This document shows positions 1 to 13,286 of a stretch of DNA of 64,000 nucleotides, piece by piece. Positions within the stretch are counted from its first letter, which is position 1, and the number at the start of each line of letters is the position of its first letter. Origin of the DNA: Heterobilharzia americana. Lineage: Eukaryota; Platyhelminthes; Trematoda; Strigeidida; Schistosomatidae. The position numbers were made by a program, and so were the translations under genes. Below the pieces are notes generated by a model, which worked only from the letters and a program-made list of their open reading frames with translations, was not told the DNA's origin and searched no databases. The stretch spans positions 72,720,678 to 72,784,677 of the forward strand of contig OX104134.1 in assembly GCA_944470555.2 (NCBI GenBank), written 5' to 3'.

Positions 1-3000
1 ACTGTTATCAAGTGGAATTTTAACCTAATGTACAAAAACAGTTTCTCAATAATACGAAGACACGAATCCTATCGACCTGAAAATCTCAGAGAGTAATGAA
101 ATAAACTACGAAAGCAGCTTACCAGCTTATGGACATTATTCCAGAAAGATGGACGTTTTCGCGTAACATTTAATAAGCAGCTGTTATACAGCTTTGAAGA
201 AGAAATATTATATCTATCAGAGCAAACTTTTAAAGTGATAATATATTCACAAAACATAGCTACAAAGCCTTTATTTGATGCAGAATTTACTTGTAGAGAC
301 TGTTGTTTACCAATACATTTTCCACAAGTGATTCAGTCTTCATCTTATTGAATGAATATTAAGGAATTCGGTGTATTAAACAATTCTCACCAAAGAGCTT
401 ATTTTGGTGACGCCATAGACCAACAATATACTGCAAGGCTGATTGTATGTTCGGGAATTTCTGCTTTGGAAAACGATTTGGCGTCGAGACTATGTGTTTT
501 TCTAAGATTAAATGTTTTCATATGTTTCACTTAGAACACCATAAGGAATCCTTGCTTTGAACAGGATATACTGTTCTTTGTAGTAACGTTTTAGGGAGTG
601 ACGCCATTTTCGGTAGCTTCAGTCTGATGGATAGCTTGAACAGCTTCATTAGCTTTACAACTAAATCTAACAGCTATTTCTTCATTGCAGTAACTATGTA
701 ATTCTCTTAGTTATACTGAAACATTTTGTGTTATCTTTTATGTTTACATTTTTTATTTACTGCAACCACCAACGTGCTTATTTGATACATTTCCAAAAAA
801 TGTTATCACTTACATTTTACATCTCATATAATTGACATTACTGGTCAATTTAATTCATCTGATACACTCAGTAGATAGATTGGCTGCCGATTACACTGTT
901 ATCATTGAGAACATTTAACGCCAAACTAGACGGACTAACCAAATGCATTACATTAAAATGGGAAAGTGATCACTCAGCTTATCTAGAAATTTGTATTAAT
1001 TGAAAAAGCATTGTCACACTGCGATCACAGTTAATTTGTTCTCTTCAGTGAAGTCAGGCTCATTTCTTCCTTGTTCTAGCGTTCCAATATAGTTCACTTT
1101 CCATTATTGAGGCGATTCTGATAATTTCTTGAACAAACGGTTGTAGTGTCTTGTCAAATTCTTCTAGAAACGGAGTTTCGTCCAAGTAGCTTTTCCCTCT
1201 AATCCTGAAGGTTAAATTCCTTATACAGGATATCGCCTCTCTGTTTCATCTCTGTGGCTTCAGCAGTATCTTATTTTGATGTTCTTAACGCGGCGGATTT
1301 ATATTAAAATGTATTCTCATGATGATAAAATCTAACTCGGCTCTAATTTTTTTCCAGGACATCAACAGAAACGATGGCCAGTGTGTTTACTACATATGTA
1401 GAATTACCTACTATGATTCAAGGTATCAGGGACCTGATTGTTGAATAATTTAGCCCAACCTCTCGGTCCAACTCACTTTCTTTATACATTTTTTTCAAAA
1501 GGCTAATTGTGGCAGCACAGAATTCGTATTCAAAGAAAAGATTAACGTAGGAAAAGAGGAAATGAATCTAAGGAATTCACTTGCATTTAAGTGTACTGAA
1601 ATAAGTCGAAAATGAACGATCTACGAAGAGTTTTTTATCATTAGCATTGTGAACATAATGTTCTGTTTCTGAATGAAATGAAAAATTCTTGTTTAAACAC
1701 GATTGCAAAGTTACTGCTATCAAAATATACAAATTTTGAAGTACACGAATTGAGAAGACTTTTGCAAGAGAAAAATCTATTGAGACGATTTAAAAGAACT
1801 GAATTTCTAGTTCACATGCATTTTTGCTGATGGAAAAGTTGAAAAATCAGCCTGGCCTTTTTTATTTAATTAATAGAGAATTATCAGCTTAGTCAAATAT
1901 GTCAGACAGCGGTAGAGAGAAAATTACACGATCTGCGCCATAAGACACTGGGAATGCTTAATATTTGGATGTTTGTCACTTTTGCTTGTGTTCCATTATT
2001 AACAGAAGCGTTCAGAAAACTCCATAGGAAAGGAAGCAAAAAATATCTAATTGCTTACGAATCTTCCATAAAGTAAAATTTAACGCTTTATTTGAATGTT
2101 TTAAGAAAACTTGATTTATTTGCCGCAGACTTTGACAATAACAAGTTAAATATAAATTTGAGGTAGCTGTCTGTCACGAAAGCCAGGAAGCAGGAAATAG
2201 TAGGTCCACCCAGTGGCTGAATAGCAACGCCATCGCCACAAGAGCTGATGGTTTTGTGGTCGATCTTGGCCACATAGATGTGCACTGCTGAATAGTTTCG
2301 AATTGGGAAGAAACAACCATTCAATACTTCCAGGTTCTCATTCCAGGGACAATCCCTGATGAAAACTACCATCAGATCAACTAAACCATAAAATTTAGAG
2401 CAAACAATTCTTTTATCCTTCATCACAATCAGCGATTGCCTGCTTCTGTATGGATTGCGTTTTTATAATTTTCTTAAGGTCGCCGAGAGTTGGATTATTA
2501 AACACATGTCTTCATTAACACAACAAACCATTAAACTAATGGTTGATATTTCAGATACTTTTGACGAAGACAATTTGATCACACCATGGACAGCAAACAG
2601 AATCACTTCAGCGGTGATCAAGTAGTATCAAGTTTAGTAAGTCTACCTCAACTAGTCAGTGACTGTATGTTGGAATGAATAAGGAAAAGTATTTTGATTT
2701 CAATTAACTTTATTCGCACCCACTCAGATTCACAGACAACAAAACGCAAAGTATAATTCAAAGTGAATGTAGAAGGAAAAGGTTTTTAGCTTGCTGATCA
2801 AAATATGATATAAAACCCTGAGATAGCAAACAGGGATCAGGAACTCTTGCAAACTGAATATTCTCCAGTATATCCCAAATAATTTTTCAGTTTATTTTCA
2901 GTTATTCACTGTCTAAATTAGAATAAAAGTAGTGAGATGAGGAAAGAAAACATGGTGAAGAAACTTAACGAAATGAAAGTAAGTAGCCAGACAATGTAGG

Positions 3001-5639
3001 ACTAAAAGCTTATTTTTAGGACGCTTTCCTTAAAATAATTTAATTATGCCGCAAAATATCATTTCAGAAAAATGTTGTCTTGATAGTAAATATCAATGAA
3101 ATTACTGAATATTCGTTTAGTTGTTCACATCCGCCTCATTTCGTATGCATCGATACTGAGGAATTATGCATGCATGTGTTGTATCTCTTTGTATACACTG
3201 TCGATCAACCTTGTGTTAGTTATATGAAATAACCTTGTCTTTTCGAGTATCCTTATCTCATTGATCATATTCGGTGGTATTTGTCAATGCCTGGAATCAC
3301 CATCAGTTACACTTGCTTTAACACTTATCATCTTGTTGCTACTCCCAAGTTGGAAGAATAAAAACTCCTAATTTTAGTTTGTCAGCTGCATAAGTGAGTG
3401 ACATAACACACTTCATTGCAAAATATCCTGTCTAATTATTTCTTTAACATAAACATTTCGATTTGTAACAGATGCGGATGTCCAATGCAAAATGTGAATA
3501 ATATTAGTTCAATGAACTAAGAATCCAATAGATCCAAATTATTCATGAAAGTACTATCTTACTCTTGTTTTACTCTGAATGTCTTTTGAACTTAATCATA
3601 CAAACATAAAATGAATAATTCCATGTCCTGAAGCCTTAATCACTGATTTAAATCCATTCATGAAATCTATCAACGCAACTCGACTATTATTTTCGAATAA
3701 GACTAACCAACACTGCTTAGCCCTCAGCTGCCAGTGGTTATTAATAACCAGCTCCTTTGAAAGTAGAGTAATGGAGAAAGTGACTATTAATTGAAGCTTC
3801 CGTTTCAAAACTAGACGATTCTTGTATCAATCTCTGTAGGCGTCATCATATATATTAAAATTGCCTAATGATTTACCAACTTGTGTCTACAATAAAGGGA
3901 TGAAAGTCTACAGACCCGTTCCCTCCGCCATCAGTCTGTTTCTGAATATGATAAAAGAAACAGAAAAGTTCAAAGTTTATTCATATAGTTGCTTAAAGGT
4001 TTGATTTCTCAGGCACTCCTCATTTAAACATTTTGGTTATTTGAAGAAATGAGTAAAGTTACGTTTTACTTACATTTTAGGTGACTGGGGGCATTAAAGA
4101 TGAGTCCATGTCGGTGAATTTAAAACATTTTGGAGCTGAAAACATGAAAAACAGTTCCTGTCAGAAACTGTTTTTGAAACACAGTTTGGCTGTTGGAGGT
4201 CTTTTAACATATTCGGGTTCTAAAGCCTGATTGTTTTCAAGATGAAAAGAATCCACTGAACAAATACCAGTTAATCAACTTGGACGCAGGTTATGTCTAC
4301 TTTTATCATGGTAGTCCTGGTATGTGGTAATTTATACATATTTCAAGCGAGAATCCTTTGACGGATATTAACTAAGCTTATTGTATCCTTAGTAAATTAC
4401 TGATAAGCCTAAACCTTTCGATACTGCCATATGTGCAGCCAAGTTGGAAGTGACATTAAGCCAAATGAAATATTTAGTTACTCAGGTTTTTCACTTAGGT
4501 TAATTAGTGAATGAACTGAGTGGAGTGAGGTCTATTTAAAGCCGATTTTAATGGCACGAACTCCTCACCTGGGCTACTTCTGTTACTCGTTAGCTTTATA
4601 TATGGTGGCAACAGCAGAAAAGTTTTACTGAGAAACAGTTGTGCTCATTACTAGATCATAAAGAATTCGATAAACTTCAGGCACTAAGAGAGTTCAGTTA
4701 TATGAAACAGAACTCAGTCCACGATAATATCTTTCAAACTGCATACATGAGTCTAATATTACAGTGAGAAACCTGGATATTGAACAACAAACTCATGAAT
4801 TAACATGGTGAATCTCATTAAGAGACAAGTGTGAACAGATATCAGTAAAGTAAAATAAAATGATAGTATTCTTTTCTACAAAACAAGCGATTTGGGTACA
4901 TGCATGAAGTTCACATGAACTCTTTTTTTGCATGAATTGGATGCGTATTTTACGGAACATACACATCTAGATTTTAGCTATTAAAGGCAAAAATCATTGT
5001 CTATAAATTTCCTTTCAAAAGTATCCAAATAAAAAATTAAATCTGTTTTGAACAACAGTTATCATGAAACTGATTGACATTTCCATTAAATTATGTTTAC
5101 AAACTGGCAAAGTAGAGAAAAATACTGTGTTCCGTTAACGATTCAATGAGGTCAGAATTCATTTGCTCACATGAATGAAATCATTTTCACTCTGTCAAAC
5201 TGTACTTAAAGGGCGAAATGTTGTTCAATCAATTATCATTTAATGCTAAGAAGCGACTTCTACATGAGTCAACATGCCAATCATAGGGAAAAAATGTTGA
5301 GTATAAGTACGGAATAGAACAGTGTAATTGTTAATTATGAACACGCTTGCTAACGTGAATATTTATAATGTACTCTGAGGATAACTTAACCCTTTTCTAG
5401 CGATTCAACTTTATAGAATGAATATATTCAGTGATTTACATCTGAAGTGTAGTTTAGTTCACAAGGTATTAAAAAGGAAATATACGACATTTATGAATGA
5501 TTGTCATTCTTCACATAGGTTGCATGTCAGTGGGTATTTGAAGTGAAAATTTAAATTTTAAATTCCAGAACCTTAACCCGAGGAATACCTTCTGTAAAAT
5601 GCCTTCAGTGTGCATATATTCTTCGGCAGTATTTATTAT
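1..5639. other. No recognised gene
   Basis: AT-rich sequence in which I recognise no gene, RNA gene or mobile element apart from the unassigned minus-strand frame at 2088-2426. Open frames elsewhere are short, lack recognisable motifs and look random. Old unrecognised repeats or introns are possible. Confidence 0.5.
2088..2426 (-). CDS. Unrecognised 112-residue open frame
   Basis: I do not recognise this frame. It is the longest open frame in the first 8 kb, and its middle part (about residues 28-80) is less AT-rich than its surroundings, with a plausible protein-like composition including the stretches PWNENLEVLNGCFFPIRNYS and SSCGDGVAIQPLGGPT. It starts with two Met codons and ends at a TAA. 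No signal peptide or obvious catalytic motif is seen, and no splice structure could be built around it. It may be a remnant of a retroelement or gene rather than an active gene. Confidence 0.22.
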   Translation of the reverse strand: MMKDKRIVCSKFYGLVDLMVVFIRDCPWNENLEVLNGCFFPIRNYSAVHIYVAKIDHKTISSCGDGVAIQPLGGPTISCFLAFVTDSYLKFIFNLLLSKSAANKSSFLKTFK

Positions 5640-5900
5640 AGACGGACTAGTGAAATCGACAAGAATTTACCCTTCAGTTCATTATTAAAAGAGTGCATTT
5701 TTGCTGAACTAGAAAAAGAACCGTCAACAGCTTTCGCTAATAACCTGGATTTATGAGAGGATGTAAGCGACGAGATTTTACTTATCTGTGATCAATTTAG
5801 ACAAATTTAACAGCGAACATCCCTCATTTGTTTTTCGTTAAACATGAAAAGAAGCTGTGGTTTTTAGATGCCACAAGGCTTAAAACATGATGACTCACTT
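5640..5900 (+). pseudogene. Probable Penelope-like RT remnant
   Basis: Three overlapping frames, joined by small frameshifts, read as the end of a Penelope-like element (PLE) reverse transcriptase. One frame carries SDEILLICD, where the catalytic YVDD block is expected. The next carries INLDKFNSEHPSF, and the third carries KHEKKLWFLDATRL, resembling the family's 'FT-E-E---LPFLD' block. The order fits PLE RT motifs C to E, but each piece is short and the match is from memory of the family. It may belong to the same dead element as 6824-7184. Confidence 0.4.
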
Positions 5901-6682
5901 TAAAAAGAAGGACACCATTAACGGACCAGCAGGCAAATTTCTCAACTTTGGAAACATCCGCTTTAGAAGAATAACACTAACTTCTTGTACGTAGAGCCAT
6001 GACAGTTAGATTCAGTGTCCTTTAACAAAGATTCCTAATACCCTGATTTGAATAGTTTCATCTGATAACTTTGTGAAGTAACACATACAAGAACACACAG
6101 ACAAAGTTCTTTTCTTGGGTTTTCTGTGACCATCAAAACAAATTTCTGTGCTTCCAATCATGTCATCTCGGTTGTGTTGATTGACAATCTCTACTCAGGC
6201 GAACAAGCTGTATAGCCCTACCAGTTGTGTGTTTACCAAGTCATTTGTTTCCCTGAAGAAAGCTATAGTGGTATTTAACTGAATAACTCAATTAATGGGT
6301 TGTTGACCACCCACTTTTCTGACTGTGAAAGGGATAGAGTAAGTTGGTAAATAGCTCACTTTTGTTGGCTTTGCCAAAAGTAGACGCATTACAAAAATCA
6401 CTGTAAACTTGTATTGGTATTCGTACTGGCCTTTCATATGCATCTTAAACTATGAAGATTAAAACTAAAAAAGTAATCTATGTTCGGCAAACGTTTGAGC
6501 AACTAGTATAACCGTCTTGGCCAAGAAGTATTTACAAGTTATCTTGCCAATGAAAGTTTTTCAACTGCATCAATACTTTCTAGTCCTTTCGCATACTTAT
6601 CGGATTTAATCGTGTTTTGACTATCCACATACTTCATCCACAAGTATTACGCAAATTTAAACTAAATTTCAAACTACGGTGA

Positions 6683-7184
6683 TTGTGCCAATGTTCTATT
6701 CATCGTACTGTTATCATCACTAGTGTAATTATCAAAGTTCTTGTTACCATTGGTGACACTTCGGTGGTAAGTAACCTTATATATACATACATTTCTAAGA
6801 GGGAATTGAAGTCTTTTGTGGTGATGCCATATAAAGAAGCTACATTGAAATATCTGTGTAAGATTCTTAAGAGTGGTGGAATTCGAGTAAGGTTTGAGTC
6901 CATACAGAAACGTTTTAGGCTAAAAGATGCTTGACTCACAGACATACTATACGGTGAGAATGTGTGACAGTTTCGCTAGATGTAGGAGGAAATTTACTAC
7001 AGAGTCCTCCTTTATAGGATCAACACCAAACATATGCAACAGGAATGACCGACCACATATTCCATATATCTGGAAAATTTTACTACCATTAAAATGCAAG
7101 AATAAAAAATTGCTGGACTATATAAGTGACATTAGAAAGCTTTATGATAACTCCAATAAGGTTACAAACGTTAAGTTCTTCTGA
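6683..7184 (+). pseudogene. Penelope-like element remnant upstream of GIY-YIG
   Basis: Residues 48-83 of the first frame (6824-6934) read MPYKEATLKYLCKILKSGGI followed by RVRFESIQ, matching the conserved PLE stretch between the RT thumb and the GIY-YIG endonuclease ('LPY...SE.I.RILK..GI.V.FKP...KD'). A stop then ends the frame. The overlapping second frame (6927-7184) carries CNRNDRPHIPYIWKILLPL, which is also present, diverged, at 39325-39460 and in its duplicate at 41072-41207. That makes it a repeat shared between PLE-related fragments. No GIY-YIG catalytic core is visible here, so this is a dead copy. Confidence 0.5.
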
Positions 7185-7190
7185 AACCCC

Positions 7191-8960
7191 ATCCAGAAAA
7201 TAAAACTTTATCACTACGTGCTGTATCGAATAAATAGTCGAATATGGAATTACATTTCACTTTGATTTTTATATAGACAAATACAAAAATATCAGTAAAC
7301 GATGCAACATAAAAAGCCAACAGAATACTGAGATGATCGCTAAGAATATACCACTGATATAGGCAGAAGGATGTTAACTATATATAATGGTGTAAAATGA
7401 AATAAAAGGTTGAAAACTGCTAAAATAGGCCATAGCCTCATCAGCTGAATAGCTATACGCTGCTCTGAACAAATCACAGTTTACCAACCTGTCAACTGGT
7501 GCTCTGCTGGTTCTTTTGTACCTCGTAAACGTTTCTGTCAGACTGGGCAGTCTTTAGAAATCCATACTGTTAAGAGTGTTTGTTTGACTGACCAACACTG
7601 CTTCTGTATAAGAGAATACAAATATTTAGTGTAGACCCAATAGTATGCAACATCAAAATCACATATACAAGACTTGTGTGCTGAAATTCTGATTTATTTC
7701 TGCAAATAGGCAAATACGACTGCGATCTGTAAGAAAAGGTTGAATAGTTTTAGACACATCATCGTAGAACCATATGTCAACCATTTTCACTCCTGTATAA
7801 AATAAGTGTTTCCCGCTGAGACCCGAGATGAATATCCTAGTCAGTAATTTACAAACCATTGACATCGAAACTGTATACCATCATGGGCTTGAGAATTATA
7901 AAATCTAGGTGTTAAACAGCTGCTCATCTCATACCAATTTGGAATACTGACTACAAGAAGCTGCATTTGAATCAAATATCCAGTATCTGTTACCTGTCAT
8001 AAAAATAAACAAACAAATACCAAAAATTGTGAAAGCATAGTTCACTTCTACTTGCAGAAGTTTACAGAAAATCCTCAAAGGTGTAGATTTTGATTTCAGC
8101 ACAATCTCTGCTAGCTATTATTAAACAGTTCACTTTATAGAAATCTCTATAGTATTTCCCATTGAAATGATTATCCCAATATATCATCACTACTCCTACT
8201 CAAATCACTACATCACTAAGTTATACATTAAAAAGTCATCACAACAAAATATTTGAATTATAAATACCTGATTGTATCAAAGGCCGTTAAATCTTCAACT
8301 TGTGTTCTGAAGCCTGTAATCTCTTAAGCGGAAAGTTGCTAAGCACAAAATATTCTCAAAAGCGATTAATATGGAGTGATTACTATTTATCCTTTGAACT
8401 GTAATCTGTTTGTATAAACTGTGAACAGCGTCACGATTCAAACCATATAAAACTATGATTCAAACTAAAAAAACCAAATGTTGATATCACGTAATTTGGA
8501 TACTTGCAATTAAACAAAAGTTGAAAGGAATACAGTAAGTGGAATCACTTTCAGTTGTTACATCATCTATATATCAAGAAGAATTGGTAGAAATGACTTC
8601 ATGTGGGGTGAGTTTTGCAAGTAATCTTTTCAACAAGACTACTATCTACACAATGAGTTGAAGGTAATCTACTGATGTTGCTCTCATCATTGTTTCATTA
8701 TGTGCTATTATTCGCTGATGAGTATCAGTGAAATAGACTGAAATCATTGAGCTTCATCCATATTAGTCTGTGAACACCCTTGAATATGCCAGGCAAAAAA
8801 AGTCCTAATTCATTCAACGAATGAATGTCCAACATCCAAATGAAAAGGACTACACTTTTGTTATTATGCATCACCATCTACGAAATTCGTCGAGAAGCAA
8901 ATAAATGTATTTTCTATTTTAACCGGGAGCAAGAGGTAAGTGTAAAATTCTCACTACTAT
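7191..8960. other. No recognised gene
   Basis: AT-rich sequence with only short random open frames. I recognise nothing in it. Confidence 0.45.
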
Positions 8961-8989
8961 TTAACAACTCATTAATATGAGAGTAAAAC

Positions 8990-9780
8990 TTGTGCACTTT
9001 GGCAGAATGTAATTATATTTTTATTGATTTATTAGATATTTTACACAGTGTAACAGTATTATTTACTGGATTACGTTTCGGACATAATCTACTGGCGATG
9101 GTACTAAATCCAATTAGAAACCGTTCTAAATCAAGACTTACTAACTCTTATGAATTGAATCACAGATTAGATGACATACATGTAGATTACTATGAAAAAA
9201 TGGTTGGTTTTGATGTAGTTAGTTTGTGTACCAAAATACCGATTGATATGGCCCTGGAAGCAGTTAGAAACGAGTTCAGTAATGACCACGAGATTACACT
9301 TTTAACTAAGGTACCAGTAGATGATATCGTGCTAGGAGTATAGCTTTGCCTAACTTCCACAATGTTTAGGTTTCAGAACAAAATATACAAACAGAAGTAG
9401 TTACCATGGACCATCAATATCCCCTATTGTGGCTGACATATTATGGATAACTGAGAACAGATGGCTGTAGAAAAATTTAGTTCAACTTCAAAAATATGGT
9501 TTCGATATGTAGACGGCACCTTTACAGTGTTGAAATTGGAACACATACATAATTTCTTCACACATATAAATTCATCAGTCAACGCAATCCACTCCACCTA
9601 TGAATTAGAAAATAGCGAACGAGAATTAGCGATGTTGGATTGTCGAATAAAGCGGAAATGAGATGGGAGTTTAGATACTAGTGTCTACAGAAAACCTTCA
9701 CATTCAAACTGTTTCTTAGACTTCAAATCGTCTCACCCTATGTCAGTTAACGTTGGTTGAGTAAGTGTCTAAGTATTGTC
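8990..9780 (+). pseudogene. Penelope-like reverse transcriptase, broken
   Basis: The first frame (8990-9343) contains GFDVVSLCTKIPIDMALEAV, the PLE reverse-transcriptase motif A ('SFDVVSLFTKIP'). After a stop and about 120 bp, the frame at 9461-9661 continues with WFRYVDGTFTVLKLEHIHNF, the motif C region, then a 'YELEN' block, AMLDCRIKR, a stop, and DGSLDTSVYRKPSHSN. The order is collinear with an intact PLE RT. The catalytic YVDD box reads YVDG and there are in-frame stops, so the copy cannot be active. The related copy at 18420-19290 shares TVLK, YELEN and DGSLDTSV, so both belong to one PLE family. No 5' end or GIY-YIG domain is seen here. Confidence 0.8.
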
Positions 9781-10540
9781 TGTTGACACTAAAACCATTA
9801 ATTATTTGTTATACCTTGCAAAACGCCTAGCTTCATCATGACATCCTTTTCACGGAATCACCATCTCACTGACTAAGATTCATTTGTTCATACTAACACT
9901 TTTTCTTCTACAGATGTTGTGTGAATAATTATCATCTCGGTACACATCCTCGTATACTGATTTCTTGTTCACTTTATAATCGTATAAGCTGAGGGGAAAT
10001 ATAATTACAACAGCTGTTGGTTCAAACTCTATATTTCTGAATGCTCAATGGGTATCGTTGAATTTGAAAGTTTACCGTCAATATACCTTTATCTTTAATG
10101 GCTTAAGTGTAAGAAAGTATCCTGTTTAAAATGGAGAAACTTCGAAAAAACCTTTCGATCAAATGGAATTTAATGCAGGTATCCAAACAGCGAAAAGTAT
10201 AATAATAAGGGAAACAGAACGAGACACTACTGACAGCATCAAGATAAATGTTTCTTGAACAAAGAAATATATTATCCTTCTGGTATGCTTGAGGAAGAAG
10301 GATTTATTTCAAGGTAGACTTCCTTGCAGATTGAAATCAACTTGAAAACCTTTGGGCACTGAAAAGCCTTTTACGACTACGTAGTAATGCACACTTACAT
10401 TACTTACCAGGAGTGAAACCCAGGACAGACAGGTCTCACAATGGTCACCATGCTAATTTCCAAGATGATTGGAATTCAAAAATATCACACTTTGGTACTT
10501 TTATCAGTTTATAGCTTGGTAGTCTGGTTACAAGAAGATG
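9781..10540. other. No recognised gene
   Basis: AT-rich sequence after the PLE remnant; nothing recognised. Confidence 0.45.
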
Positions 10541-10550
10541 AAATAACATA

Positions 10551-10803
10551 GAAGATATCAGTTATATCCATGAAACGTTCGTGCTTTGTGGAAAGAATCA
10601 ATTTATCATAAACATATTTGCAATGAGTAATTACACATAGTGATGTTATTTAATTTTGGCAATATTTTCCAGCAAAATTACTATCGGTGGTCGCATCAGT
10701 TATTGGAATTATTTATCTCGACATATTTACCAAAATTAAATAACACCACTGTGTGTAAATATTCATTACAAATATATTTTTAATAAAATGGAAGATATCA
10801 GTT
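10551..10803. mobile_element. MITE-like foldback element
   Basis: Two arms of about 56 bp (10610-10665 and 10723-10778) are imperfect reverse complements of each other, sharing the core gttatttaattttgg and its complement. They are separated by a loop of about 57 bp. The hairpin lies between two copies of the 13-bp direct repeat gaagatatcagtt, at 10551-10563 and 10791-10803. There is no coding capacity. This resembles a short non-autonomous foldback or MITE insertion, but the direct repeats sit 10-45 bp outside the arms, so they may not be a simple target-site duplication. Confidence 0.5.
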
Positions 10804-12030
10804 TTATTTAAGGAATTCAACGAATTGTATTTGGGTCCGAAATATCACAGCCGGAAAACAGGTTCACTCCACGCTTATACCTCAAAATTTTAATAGCCTC
10901 AAAAGGCTGGAAAGTAACATCTGATGCACTTTATGCGAAATTTAGAACGAACTTAAACTGAAGTAATCATGATAAGGAAATTGATGAAAGGGTTGACCAG
11001 TAATCCAAATAGTTCCCTTATTTGAGTAGTGAGTGAATTTCTGCTCCTGATGTAGAACTATCGCCATTTTAATTATCAAGTTTTTAATTAAGAAAGCGCA
11101 TACATTATCACGAATTTTATGTCTCACGTCATATGTGTAGTATCTAGTCTTTCATCAGGAATATGTGTATTTCGCAAGATATGGATTTCTCTTTGTTTCC
11201 CCTTCCCCAACTCTTTTATCAATCAAATTGCAGATCTGTCAGAATTAGTGTGAATTTTATTTACCTCTCACTTTGTTCTCATTTTTGAGGTACATTTAAC
11301 TCACCAAATAAATGTGAAGCTTACTTTTGAATTAGTGTTAAATGTGACACATTGATCCTATGTATTTGATGAAATCATACATATCAGTATAGATATAAAT
11401 AAGTATATCAACCTCTCAACTAACATAAAGTAGCAATAACCCAGTAGCTAGTTCATTACTCCCTTTGCCTCTATATTTCTGTTACTCTGCATTGATTATC
11501 AAACCATGCACTTACGTGTTACGCACGATTTACGGTTTCGTTGTATCGAATGACCAAAAAGTAGGTTTTGGTAATCCTTTCTAGAGTGATTTCGTTTAAA
11601 CTAAGTTACATATCTATTTATGATCATTAACTGGATGTCCTTTCCCATGAATAATTTATTGAAGAAAGTTTGTACTACTAAAAAGGAAAAATAATAACAG
11701 ATTATTTAGTTGACGATTAAATATATGGTGGCTTATCATAAATCATAGTTTTGCTGAATGTAAAATTAGGAAGATAAGAGAAATGAGAGATGTGAAGTCA
11801 ATGGATGAGTGGTATATAGCGGTCAGTTGATTACCGAATGACTAGAAAATTCTTCACTTTGAATATCCTCTGATAAATTCATTAGTCTTTCACATAAGAT
11901 TATCTCCTTCTGAGTGATGCAAAATATGGTTTTCATCTGCAGAACTTGATTTCCTAGCTACTGGTAGTTACCGTTTCTGTAGGACTACTTGTAGCGAAAT
12001 CGAAATCCATTCAGCAACCTTTTCTATGCT
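10804..12030. other. No recognised gene
   Basis: AT-rich sequence with short random frames only; nothing recognised. Confidence 0.45.
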
Positions 12031-12039
12031 AGTGCAGTA

Positions 12040-12180
12040 TGCAGTATGGTTTACCTTGGTGTTAAGGCTGATGACACTACCTGACTTCCCAAGACTTCGA
12101 CTGGTGTTTGAACTCATGACCCAGCGGTGGAAAGTCAAGTGCCTGGACTAATGAGCCACAGCTCCATCAATACACGTAAG
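12040..12180 (-). repeat. tRNA-like SINE head
   Basis: Read on the minus strand, the segment has a Pol III A-box-like stretch (tGTGGCTCATTAGT) followed by a B-box-like GAGTTCAAACACC at tRNA-like spacing. This resembles the head of a tRNA-derived SINE. The hammerhead-bearing body seen in other copies is not evident next to it. It is divergent, and the family assignment is by pattern only. Confidence 0.4.
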
Positions 12181-12944
12181 CAGTACTACTAAAATTCTCG
12201 ACAGCTAAACATATTTTTGTATGACATTCAGTGACATACTACATATACCAACGAAAATGCTAATATCTTGAGATTTTCGCATTTTAAAGAATAACTGTTG
12301 CAAGTTACAGTTTTAGGTCGATGAAATTTTCATAACCCCAAGCAACTCTAAGCTATCACTCACCATTTACTCTTCTAATTTTTCAACCAAGAAGTTAAAC
12401 GACAAAGATTACTTTCCAAAAAGCAGCAAGATGAATGGTAGTTAGAATCTCTTTTTGTGAATTGATGTCTACATACTATACTTTTACTGAAATAAATGAA
12501 AGTCAGTATGTATATTTTTAGGGTCATTACTCAATATTGGTTGGCTAATTTCAAAGAAGATTGTTTTCAAGTGAACGGCAATGAGAAAAAATGTCTAAAG
12601 TTTGTTAAAATCTAAGTGATGTTAGCTAGAGAAGGTCAACAGAAACATACTTCACACATTTCTAAATTTGTGACTTCTTAACTTTTCAAACACATAACTA
12701 TTTTCATATTTTTAGTATTTTTTTTTCCATGGCAAAATGGGCAGAGACTGTAAAGTGTCACGAATTTTGGGCATTTGCAGAATCGATTATCAATAAATGA
12801 AAATAATGAGCAGATTTTGTACACAAGATACAAGCGTTTATGAGACGATAAAATACACAAATGATCAGCAGTAATAAGCGAAAGAGTCCTATGAGGTTAG
12901 TATGTATGTTTCTTTAAGGTATTTTAATTTTGAGGTAGAAGTCA

Positions 12945-13130
12945 CTACGTACTGATATCAGTTGGAGAACCATTAGAAACATGGGAACACTGGACAGCTA
13001 TTTTGTCCTAACATGGGACTTCTCAGCAGTACGTACCCACGACTCAGCTACAGTTCGAACTCAGGGCCTTCAGGTTTCACCAGGAATACCACTGGGCCGC
13101 AGTTCATTGATTCACAGTTTCCAATTTCTG
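12945..13130 (-). repeat. SINE family B copy with decayed hammerhead-like core
   Basis: On the minus strand there is an A-box-like tGCGGCCCAGTGGT and a B-box-like GAGTTCGAACT. Next comes GTACTG-CTGAGAA, a stem-II-like GTCC...GGAC and CAAAA, then CTGTC-CAGTG. This is hammerhead order, but G8 of the core reads A and the GAAA box reads AAAA, so cleavage is not expected. The same body reappears in the opposite orientation at 13287-13382. Confidence 0.5.
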
Positions 13131-13286
13131 TCGTTTCACTGTGTAGCGTGAATACCACTCAAAGTCTTCGGTCGCTATATGCTTCCCATCCGACTAGTTG
13201 ACCCCACGGCTTCTCACTAGAACTTCGAGATATCCATCGCGAAGCATTTCATTAGTGAGCAAAATACAGTGATGTATTTTGAGGGT

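Noticed and set aside
7430..7460. CTGATGAG on the minus strand near 7445
   Set aside because: A small GGC/GCC-like pairing follows, but there is no GAAA box or return strand, so it is not a ribozyme.
8715..8750. CTGATGAG followed by GTGAAAT, resembling a hammerhead
   Set aside because: No complementary stem II between the core and GAAA, and no helix I partner or cleavage triplet in the right place.
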